Source: Brenneria roseae subsp. roseae
GTDB lineage: Bacteria > Pseudomonadota > Gammaproteobacteria > Enterobacterales > Enterobacteriaceae
Length of the DNA stretch: 64,000 bases
Direction: 5' to 3'
NCBI RefSeq assembly: GCF_003115845.1
Contig: NZ_KZ819027.1
Location: 1-64,000 of the forward strand
Shown here: one piece after another, positions 58,075 through 64,000 of the stretch
Layout of the letters: every line of letters starts with the position of its first letter
Position numbering within the stretch: the stretch's first letter is position 1
Position numbers and translations under genes: made by a program
Notes under the pieces: model-generated
Databases searched by the model: none
What the model was told of the DNA's origin: nothing
The model's input: the letters and a program-made list of their open reading frames with translations, nothing else

Positions 58075-59049
58075 ATGATGCAGGACTTGCGTCTGATATT
58101 AATCGTCGTTGGCGCGATCGCTATAATAGCGCTATTACTGCACGGCTTGTGGACCAGCCGTAAAGAGCGTTCGTCCCTTTTTCGTGATCGCCCGGTTAAA
58201 CGCTTAAAAAAAGAGCGCGACGAAACGCCGCTTGAGGAGCTTGATGAAGGCGTTGGCGAGGTGCGAGTCAAAAGCGCGCGTCCGAAAGATGAGCCTTCCT
58301 TCGGCGCTTATGACGTCAAAGAAAGCCCACGGCCTGAATCTCAGTCTCCATTTGGGAAGCAGCCGCTTCAGCCCTCGTCTGCTTACGATCCTTTACTGGG
58401 TGAAGTGACGCCTGATGACGTGTCGCGCCCTGCGGTACGTACCGAACCAGAATCTCGTCCTGCTGCGCCGCAATCGGAGCCATTGCGGGAACCCTCTGTT
58501 TTTGCCAATGACACAACTTTCGCAAATGACACAGCGTCTGCTGACGAACCGCGTCTGCATGAAGAAACGAAGCCGGCCCAGACCAGTTCCCAGCATTCCG
58601 TTGAAAATGAACCTGTTGATGTACAGCCGAAAGAAGCGGTTTTAGTCCTTCATGTCGCCGCACACCACGGTGGTGTCATCGGTGGTGAGCTACTGCTGCA
58701 AAGTGTATTGCAGGCAGGCTTCCTGTTCGGCGAGATGAATATTTTCCACCGCCATGTGAATCCTGCCGGCGCCGGGCCCGTGTTGTTCAGCCTGGCGAAT
58801 ATGGTCAAACCCGGTTCGTTCAACCCGGATGAAATGTCGGAGTTTTCTACGCCGGGTGTGTCCATCTTCATGATGGTGCCGTCCTATGGCGATGCCGGCC
58901 AGAATTTCAAGCTGATGCTGCAATCCGCACAGCGTATCGCGGATGATGTCGGCGGCGTGGTATTGGATGATGAGCGTCGGATGATGACGCCGCAGAAAGT
59001 GGAATCGTACAAAGCCCGCATTCGCGATGTACTGAAAGCCAATGCCTGA
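58075..59049 (+). CDS. zipA: Cell division protein ZipA
   Basis: 324 residues. The N-terminal membrane anchor (about 5-25: [20 protein letters not shown]) is followed by a charged then Pro/Gln-rich linker (30-185) and the C-terminal FtsZ-binding domain ([21 protein letters not shown], ending [10 protein letters not shown]). It tethers FtsZ to the membrane at the division site. In E. coli and most relatives ligA follows immediately; here a terminator and yjeH follow. Confidence 0.96.
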   Translation: MMQDLRLILIVVGAIAIIALLLHGLWTSRKERSSLFRDRPVKRLKKERDETPLEELDEGVGEVRVKSARPKDEPSFGAYDVKESPRPESQSPFGKQPLQPSSAYDPLLGEVTPDDVSRPAVRTEPESRPAAPQSEPLREPSVFANDTTFANDTASADEPRLHEETKPAQTSSQHSVENEPVDVQPKEAVLVLHVAAHHGGVIGGELLLQSVLQAGFLFGEMNIFHRHVNPAGAGPVLFSLANMVKPGSFNPDEMSEFSTPGVSIFMMVPSYGDAGQNFKLMLQSAQRIADDVGGVVLDDERRMMTPQKVESYKARIRDVLKANA

Positions 59050-59073
59050 TGACTTATGATGCGATTGCAAATG

Positions 59074-59101
59074 AAAGCCTCCGACCGTGGAGGCTTTTTT
59101 T
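59074..59101 (+). terminator. zipA intrinsic terminator
   Basis: AAAGCCTCC (59074-59082) pairs with GGAGGCTTT (59089-59097) and is followed by Ts. About 25 bases after zipA. Confidence 0.88.
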
Positions 59102-59204
59102 ATCGGACTATTTACTGTGTTGATATTTTGCCGTGCCAAATGGGTTATAGCGGTTGCGTGGTATTGATGGGCGCGGGCAACAACGAAAAATAAGGTGAGT
59201 GGCG

Positions 59205-60458
59205 GTGAGTAAGGCTCAAGGATTAAAACAGGAACTTGGGGTGATTCAGGGCGTGGGGCTGCTTTCCACTTCATTGCTGGGTACCGGCGTATTTGCCGTA
59301 CCTGCGCTGGTTGCTCAACTGGCGCAGCAGGATAGCCTGTGGGCATGGCCGCTGTTAATCCTGTTTGTGTTCCCTATTGCGATCGGGTTTGCGGCATTAG
59401 GCCAACATTTCCCTAACGCCGGTGGAGCAGCCCATTTCGTCAATATGGCGTTCGGGCCGCGGCTGGCCCGCGTGACCAGTTGGCTGTTTCTTTCTGTGAT
59501 CCCGCTGGGGCTCCCCGCGGCGTTACAAATAGCGGCCGGTTTCTGGCAGGCGGCGTTAGGCTGGAGCGATCTGGGATTGTTGATGGTACAGCTACTGACG
59601 CTGGGCGGCATCTGGGTTCTTGGGCTGCGCAGCGCCGGGTCCAGCGCCAATATTCAAATTATTATTGCTCTGTTGGTGGTTGGCCTGGTGGCGGCCATCT
59701 GGTGGCAAGGGGATATTACACCGGCGCACATTCCGTGGCCGACCATCAGCGAGCTTTCCTGGCCGAATACGTTTAGCGCATTAGCGGTGATGTTCTGGTG
59801 TTTTGTCGGGCTGGAAGCGTTCGCGCATATGGCGACAGAATTTCGGACGCCTGAGCGTGATTTTCCGCGCGCCTTGCTGATTGGTATGCTGCTGGCCGGC
59901 GCCGTTTACTGGGGCTGTACGGTCGCTGTTTTACACTTTAAAGCCTATGGTGAAGGGATGGCGGCGACGGCTTCCTTACCGGGTATTGTGGTGCAGCTGT
60001 TTGGCGAGCATGCGCTGTGGATCGCCTGCATGGTGGGGTATCTGGCCTGCTTTGCCAGTGTGAATATTTATACGCAAGGGTTTGCCCGGCTGGTGTGGTC
60101 GCAGGCGCCGCAGAGCAGCGCGTTGGCGAAATTATCCGACGGACAGGCGCCGGTTAATGCGTTATCTATCGTGGTGGCGTGCTGTCTGGCTTGCTGCCTG
60201 CTGATCTACTGGTTGCGATTGCCATTAGAGACGCTCATCGTGTATGCCAATGGCATTTTCGTTTTGGTTTATCTGCTGTGTATGCTGGCGGGATGGCGTT
60301 TGCTGAAAGGGCGGGCCAAAGTGATGGCCGCGGCGGGCAGTGTGTTGTGTTGCGCGTTGCTGGTGATGATTGGTTGGAAATCGCTGTATGCGCTGACCAT
60401 GCTGGCACTGTTATGGGCCTTCCTGCCCCGCAGGCAAACCGAACTGGCCTCCCATTAA
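59205..60458 (+). CDS. yjeH: APC-family amino acid exporter YjeH
   Basis: About 417 residues, 12 membrane helices. It aligns by eye with E. coli YjeH: GLLSTSLLGTGVFAVPAL, WLFLSVIPLGLPAALQIAAGFWQA, MFWCFVGLEAFAHMATEFRTPERDFPRAL, YLACFASVNIYTQGFARLVWSQA. In E. coli it exports methionine and branched-chain amino acids. The GTG at 59205 is preferred (AGGTG seven bases upstream) over the GTG at 59199. Its E. coli locus is near groESL, not zipA. Confidence 0.92.
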   Translation: MSKAQGLKQELGVIQGVGLLSTSLLGTGVFAVPALVAQLAQQDSLWAWPLLILFVFPIAIGFAALGQHFPNAGGAAHFVNMAFGPRLARVTSWLFLSVIPLGLPAALQIAAGFWQAALGWSDLGLLMVQLLTLGGIWVLGLRSAGSSANIQIIIALLVVGLVAAIWWQGDITPAHIPWPTISELSWPNTFSALAVMFWCFVGLEAFAHMATEFRTPERDFPRALLIGMLLAGAVYWGCTVAVLHFKAYGEGMAATASLPGIVVQLFGEHALWIACMVGYLACFASVNIYTQGFARLVWSQAPQSSALAKLSDGQAPVNALSIVVACCLACCLLIYWLRLPLETLIVYANGIFVLVYLLCMLAGWRLLKGRAKVMAAAGSVLCCALLVMIGWKSLYALTMLALLWAFLPRRQTELASH

Positions 60459-60474
60459 ACCAGATTTTCATTAA

Positions 60475-60512
60475 GACAATGCCGCCACCGCCGGTCGGTT
60501 GGCGGCATTGTC
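60475..60512. terminator. Inverted repeat between convergent yjeH and ubiK
   Basis: GACAATGCCGCC (60475-60486) pairs perfectly with GGCGGCATTGTC (60501-60512). It lies in the 64-base gap between convergent genes. Presumed shared terminator without a clear T-run. Confidence 0.55.
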
Positions 60513-60522
60513 GTCGAGGCGG

Positions 60523-60804
60523 TTATTCGTTATCCGGCTCGGCCGCCGTTGGTTGTGTCGCGGACAGCCTGGCCTCCAGTTCGCTCAGGCGTTGTTCCAG
60601 CTGCGCGATTTTTTCGCGGGTCCGCAGCAGCACCTGGGTTTGAATGTCGAATTCTTCGCGGTTAACCAAATCAAGCCGGGTAAACTGGGCCTGTAGCACC
60701 TGACGGATTCTCTTCTCCACATCATCGCCCAATTCCCGGATACCTTTTGGCATGGACTCATGCACTTGACGGGCAATCTGCTCAATCTTCTTCGGGTCAA
60801 TCAT
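60523..60804 (-). CDS. ubiK: Ubiquinone biosynthesis accessory factor UbiK (YqiC)
   Basis: 93 residues. [21 protein letters not shown] is the BMFP/UbiK start, and a C-terminal coiled coil (about 55-82, [22 protein letters not shown] in parts) drives trimerisation. In E. coli and Salmonella it helps assemble the ubiquinone biosynthesis proteins UbiIJ-H-F. It is divergent from ribB, as in E. coli. Confidence 0.95.
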   Translation of the reverse strand: MIDPKKIEQIARQVHESMPKGIRELGDDVEKRIRQVLQAQFTRLDLVNREEFDIQTQVLLRTREKIAQLEQRLSELEARLSATQPTAAEPDNE

Positions 60805-60980
60805 GGCGTTTTCCTGATATGTTATGTCGGATGATCATATTAGTCAGTGTAATGCTAGTTGAATGTTGGATAAACTAAAACCTCGAACTTGTACTGTTAG
60901 ATTCATCGTTTCCATGTCACATTTCCCGTGGCTAATCAATTGCCCTGCTACTTCATTAGCGCTATAGTTATCTCGCTTAT

Positions 60981-61166
60981 TCTCAGGGCGGGGTGTAATT
61001 CCCCACCGGCGGTAAACCAGTCATATACAACGTATACGGATTGGAAGCCCGCGAGCGCTCATTGTTTGATTGACCGGCGAAACCGTCTGGTTTTTCAACG
61101 TGGGGTCAGCAGATCCGGTGTAATTCCGGGGCCGACGGTGATAGTCCGGATGGGAGAGAGTAACGG
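60981..61166 (+). promoter_or_regulatory. FMN riboswitch (RFN element)
   Basis: The conserved core is clear: TCTCAGGGCGGGGTG, TTCCCCACCGGCGGTAA, AGCCCGCGAGCG, GCAGATCCGGTG and ATTCCGGGGCCGACGGTGA, then TAGTCCGGATGGGAGAGAG. It lies about 130 bases upstream of ribB and would shut down ribB expression when FMN is plentiful. The downstream CTGTCGGGC...GCCCGCTCG segment may form the expression-platform hairpin. Confidence 0.95.
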
Positions 61167-61294
61167 TACCTGTCGGGCATTGTGCCCGCTCGCGTTATTT
61201 TTGTTAGCTATTACTATGCAGCCAGTGGTAATGGTTACTCCTCAAAGCTCGCCCTGATTCTGGTAATCCATATAAATATTGAGGTTTTTTTACC

Positions 61295-61948
61295 ATGAAT
61301 CAGACATTACTTTCTGAATTTGGCAATCCCACCGAACGCGTAGAACGCGCACTTGATGCATTGCGTCACGGTCGCGGCGTTTTGGTTCTGGATGATGAAG
61401 ATCGTGAAAACGAGGGTGATCTTGTTTTTGCAGCTGAAAGCATGACCGTAGAACAAATGGCGCTGACAATTCGTTACGGTAGCGGCATTGTTTGCCTGTG
61501 CCTGACTGAAGAACGCCGTCAACAGCTGGCGTTGCCGATGATGGTGGAGCATAACTCCAGCCCTTATCAGACCGCCTTTACCATCACGATTGAAGCCGCA
61601 AAAGGGGTCACCACCGGCGTTTCCGCTGCCGATCGTATTACTACGATCCGTGCGGCAATTGCGGATGATGCGAAACCGAGCGATCTGAATCACCCGGGGC
61701 ACGTTTTCCCGCTGCGTGCGCAGCCGGGCGGCGTGTTGACCCGGGGCGGACATACTGAAGCCTCGGTCGATCTGGCGACGTTGGCGGGGCTGAAACCGGC
61801 GGGCGTGCTGTGCGAATTGACCAACGATGATGGCTCTATGGCCCATGCGCCAGAAGTGATCGCGTTCGCCAGACAACACAATATGCCGGTATTGACCATC
61901 GAAGATTTGGTGGCTTACCGTCAGGCGGTGGCGCGTAAGGCGAGCTGA
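61295..61948 (+). CDS. ribB: 3,4-dihydroxy-2-butanone 4-phosphate synthase
   Basis: Converts ribulose-5-phosphate to the four-carbon riboflavin precursor plus formate. 217 residues. The acidic loop [68 protein letters not shown] and the C-terminal [12 protein letters not shown] are all present. No GTP cyclohydrolase II domain is fused, as in E. coli. Controlled by the upstream FMN riboswitch. Confidence 0.98.
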   Translation: MNQTLLSEFGNPTERVERALDALRHGRGVLVLDDEDRENEGDLVFAAESMTVEQMALTIRYGSGIVCLCLTEERRQQLALPMMVEHNSSPYQTAFTITIEAAKGVTTGVSAADRITTIRAAIADDAKPSDLNHPGHVFPLRAQPGGVLTRGGHTEASVDLATLAGLKPAGVLCELTNDDGSMAHAPEVIAFARQHNMPVLTIEDLVAYRQAVARKAS

Positions 61949-61972
61949 TTTCTCAGACGGTTGTGATTAACA

Positions 61973-62004
61973 CCAAGGGCCGGTTATTCCGGCCCTTGGT
62001 CGTT
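61973..62004 (+). terminator. ribB intrinsic terminator
   Basis: CCAAGGGCCGG (61973-61983) pairs with CCGGCCCTTGG (61989-61999), followed by TCGTTTTT. Confidence 0.88.
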
Positions 62005-62055
62005 TTTGCGTGATATTGCTTGTCGTCGCATACGGCTTCGCCTGTGCGGCGTAGA

Positions 62056-62084
62056 TTATCAGGCCACATGATGTGGCCTGATAA
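62056..62084. repeat. Perfect 14-bp palindromic arms around one base
   Basis: TTATCAGGCCACAT (62056-62069) and ATGTGGCCTGATAA (62071-62084) are exactly complementary around a single G. It is 16 bases beyond the stop of the tehB-like gene (minus strand). Could be a terminator stem for that gene or a protein-binding palindrome. Confidence 0.65.
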
Positions 62085-62099
62085 CAGGCAATGACGTTT

Positions 62100-62966
62100 T
62101 CACTCCGGTTTCTTTCTCGCCAGCAGGGTGGCGAAACGCAGTTTAATGCGGTTGCCGTTTGCGTCCGTTTTGTGCAACTCGCCGATATCTTCGTTGTATT
62201 TGATGATGTCCCAGCCGGAATAGTAGTTCTTCAATTCTCCTGCTTTGAAAGTGAAAGAGAAGGGTATCGGGCACGGGTAATCATCGGTCGACATGGCGGA
62301 AATAATCAGGTTATAGCCGCCGTTTGAGGTGCTTTCCTGCATATTCCGAATGATATGCGGGATGCGATCGCGCTCCAGAAACATCAACACGACGGTCGAG
62401 AGAATAAAGCCGTACTGTTCTTTGATTTCAGCCAGATTGATGTTGTAAACCCCCGCCTGAATCGCCGTCAACGCTTCACTGTTAATGATTTCCTTGAGCG
62501 AAGCAATACTCAGCTCATTCTTATCGCAGGCGGTGACATCAAACCCGCGCAGGTTCAAATACAGTGAATTACGCCCGCCGCCGCAGCCTAAATCCAGCGT
62601 TTTGCAGGGTTTGACGTATTGCATGGCATGAATGACTTCGGAATGTGCGCGCGTCAGTCCGTATTTTTTATGGTAAAAATCTTCTGGCGTGCAGAAAAAA
62701 CTCAGCTGACATTCTAAATTGTCAGAAAAAGAGACGATACGGTGCCATGCCTGCGGTTCAATGAAAGGCGGCTGATTTTGTTCTGAGAAGTGAAACGTTT
62801 CCTGAACGTCACCGTTTTCGTGTAACAGCGCAAAAGTCATCTCCCCCTGAAGAATGGTGAGCCTGGCCCAGGTACCTTCTTTGGTATTGTGTTTTTCCTG
62901 AAAGGCTGTGGGCAACGTCAGGCTATTCCACTGCGGCATTTTTTTATAACAAATGAGATCTTGCAT
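62100..62966 (-). CDS. tehB: TehB-like SAM-dependent methyltransferase with N-terminal cupin domain
   Basis: 288 residues (start 62966 follows GAGGTGAAG). The N-terminal DUF1971-like cupin part (about 1-95: [32 protein letters not shown]) is followed by a methyltransferase (about 100-288) with the SAM motif [34 protein letters not shown] and [15 protein letters not shown] follow. TehB proteins confer tellurite resistance by methylation. The two-domain form is known in several bacteria, while E. coli TehB lacks the cupin part. tehA is not adjacent. Confidence 0.88.
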   Translation of the reverse strand: MQDLICYKKMPQWNSLTLPTAFQEKHNTKEGTWARLTILQGEMTFALLHENGDVQETFHFSEQNQPPFIEPQAWHRIVSFSDNLECQLSFFCTPEDFYHKKYGLTRAHSEVIHAMQYVKPCKTLDLGCGGGRNSLYLNLRGFDVTACDKNELSIASLKEIINSEALTAIQAGVYNINLAEIKEQYGFILSTVVLMFLERDRIPHIIRNMQESTSNGGYNLIISAMSTDDYPCPIPFSFTFKAGELKNYYSGWDIIKYNEDIGELHKTDANGNRIKLRFATLLARKKPE

Positions 62967-63146
62967 CTTCACCTCGGTATGTACGCTTCATCGCTCTATT
63001 TTATGAATCGGTATGGGTGATGATCAATAAATATGTATTTTAAATGCAATATTTGTTTCAACCTAAATAGGGGCAGAGGGCAAAGGAACGGGTAGGGGGA
63101 AACGACGGTAGAGCACTGGGGCTAATCAGGACATCATATATAACAT

Positions 63147-63167
63147 CCCCGGCGTGGTACGCCGGGG
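63147..63167 (-). terminator. Hairpin downstream of the fumarase gene
   Basis: CCCCGGCGT (63147-63155) pairs with ACGCCGGGG (63159-63167) around GGT, 20 bases past the stop. There is no clear T-run on the minus strand, so the assignment is moderate. Confidence 0.55.
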
Positions 63168-63186
63168 AACGTGTTAGCGCATTTTC

Positions 63187-64000
63187 TTATGCACACTGGG
63201 TGCATTTGGCGTTCTGGATCATCTGGTAGAAGTCATTGCCTTTATCATCCACCAGAATAAAGGCCGGGAAGTCTTCCACTTCGATTTTCCAGATAGCTTC
63301 CATACCCAGTTCCGGGTATTCCACGCAGGTCAGGCTCTTGATGCTGTTCTGTGCCAGAATCGCCGCCGGGCCGCCGATGCTGCCAAGATAGAAACCACCG
63401 TGTTTCTTACACGCGTCGGTAACCTGCTGGCTGCGGTTGCCTTTTGCCAGCATGATCATGCTGCCGCCGTTGGCCTGTAGTAAATCAACATACGAGTCCA
63501 TACGGCCAGCGGTTGTCGGGCCTAATGAACCGGAAGCGTAGCCTGCCGGAGTTTTGGCCGGGCCGGCGTAGTAGATCGGGTGATCTTTGACGTACTGCGG
63601 CAGGCCTTCGCCGTTATCCAGACGTTCTTTCAGTTTGGCATGCGCAATATCACGACCAACGATGATCGTGCCGGTCAGGGAAAGGCGGGTCGACACCGGG
63701 TATTGCGACAGCGTCTTCAGGATCTCCGCCATCGGACGATTCAGGTCGATTTTGACGGCATCGCCTTCACCCGCTTCACGCAAACGTTCAGGGATGTATT
63801 TACCCGGGTTCTGTTCCAGTTGCTCCAGCCAGATCCCTTTACGGTTGATTTTAGCTTTGATGTTGCGGTCAGCCGAGCAGGAAACGCCCATGCCGACCGG
63901 GCAGGATGCGCCGTGACGCGGCAGACGGATAATACGCACGTCGTGAGCAAAGTATTTGCCGCCAAACTGTGCGCCCAGACCCAGATCGCGAGCGGCTTCC
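63187..64000 (-). CDS. fumA: Fumarate hydratase class I (3' part; gene runs off the window)
   Basis: The C-terminal 271 residues of an iron-sulphur fumarase (FumA/FumB type, normally about 548). The reading frame stays open to the window edge ([20 protein letters not shown] precedes RIIRLPRHG). One 4Fe-4S cysteine lies in [45 protein letters not shown] and the end [16 protein letters not shown] are typical. Reversible hydration of fumarate to malate in the TCA cycle. FumA and FumB cannot be separated on this part. Confidence 0.95.
   Translation of the reverse strand, partial: EAARDLGLGAQFGGKYFAHDVRIIRLPRHGASCPVGMGVSCSADRNIKAKINRKGIWLEQLEQNPGKYIPERLREAGEGDAVKIDLNRPMAEILKTLSQYPVSTRLSLTGTIIVGRDIAHAKLKERLDNGEGLPQYVKDHPIYYAGPAKTPAGYASGSLGPTTAGRMDSYVDLLQANGGSMIMLAKGNRSQQVTDACKKHGGFYLGSIGGPAAILAQNSIKSLTCVEYPELGMEAIWKIEVEDFPAFILVDDKGNDFYQMIQNAKCTQCA

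Noticed and set aside
60928-61257. 109-codon frame over the FMN riboswitch
   Set aside because: The bases are fully explained by the RFN element, and the translation has no recognisable features.

Overview
The window is chromosomal DNA of a gammaproteobacterium of the order Enterobacterales. Soft-rot and plant-associated Pectobacteriaceae (Pectobacterium, Dickeya, Brenneria) fit best. The housekeeping proteins (SmpB, NadK, ZipA, PtsH, CysK, UbiK and others) look close to their E. coli versions. The core order resembles two E. coli neighbourhoods (ssrA to grpE; nudK/talA/maeB to hemF/ypeA to yfeYX/cysM to crr-ptsIH-cysKZ-zipA), and plant-associated accessory loci are inserted between them. Genus assignment is inference from remembered gene order and family resemblance; no search was run.

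Layout. 1-3682 is the right part of a genomic island lodged at the 3' end of ssrA (tmRNA): a P4-type integrase, a Ner/Nlp-like DNA-binding protein, a second tyrosine recombinase and a hairpin-rich non-coding stretch. 3683-9507 is core: ssrA, smpB, ratA-ratB, bamE, recN (three LexA-box-like sites), nadK, and grpE with a sigma-32-type promoter. 9742-20990 holds mntH, nudK, an AraC regulator next to a GH30 glycosidase, gldA, talA, a SorC-type regulator and maeB. 21230-27177 is a LysR regulator plus a five-gene operon for the lower part of the protocatechuate/gallate 4,5-cleavage (meta) pathway, with a carboxylate symporter and no ring-cleavage dioxygenase. 27210-29222 is yaiI, hemF and ypeA. 29581-37715 is a TonB / TonB-dependent receptor / M16 protease / ABC transporter operon matching the ferredoxin-uptake Fus system of Pectobacterium (E. 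coli counterparts YddB-PqqL-YddA). 37913-40628 is yfeY, yfeX and cysM. 40813-47129 is a sugar-acid locus: FadR-type GntR regulator, mannonate-dehydratase-family enzyme, SDR dehydrogenase and a TRAP transporter, with repeated operator-like motifs. 47349-52711 is macAB next to a CpxRA-like two-component system. 52809-59049 is crr-ptsI-ptsH, cysK, cysZ and zipA. 59205-64000 is yjeH, ubiK, an FMN riboswitch with ribB, a TehB-like methyltransferase and the 3' part of a class I fumarase.

How it fits together. The accessory loci point to life on plant tissue: iron scavenging from ferredoxin, use of aromatic ring-cleavage products and sugar acids, a xylan/glucan-type glycosidase, and multidrug export under a local two-component system. 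The best candidates for less-described biology are the dioxygenase-less meta-pathway operon, the regulated mannonate-dehydratase/SDR/TRAP locus, and the structured non-coding part of the ssrA island. A zipA-yjeH junction without ligA and a cysM without cysPUWA mark gene-order changes.
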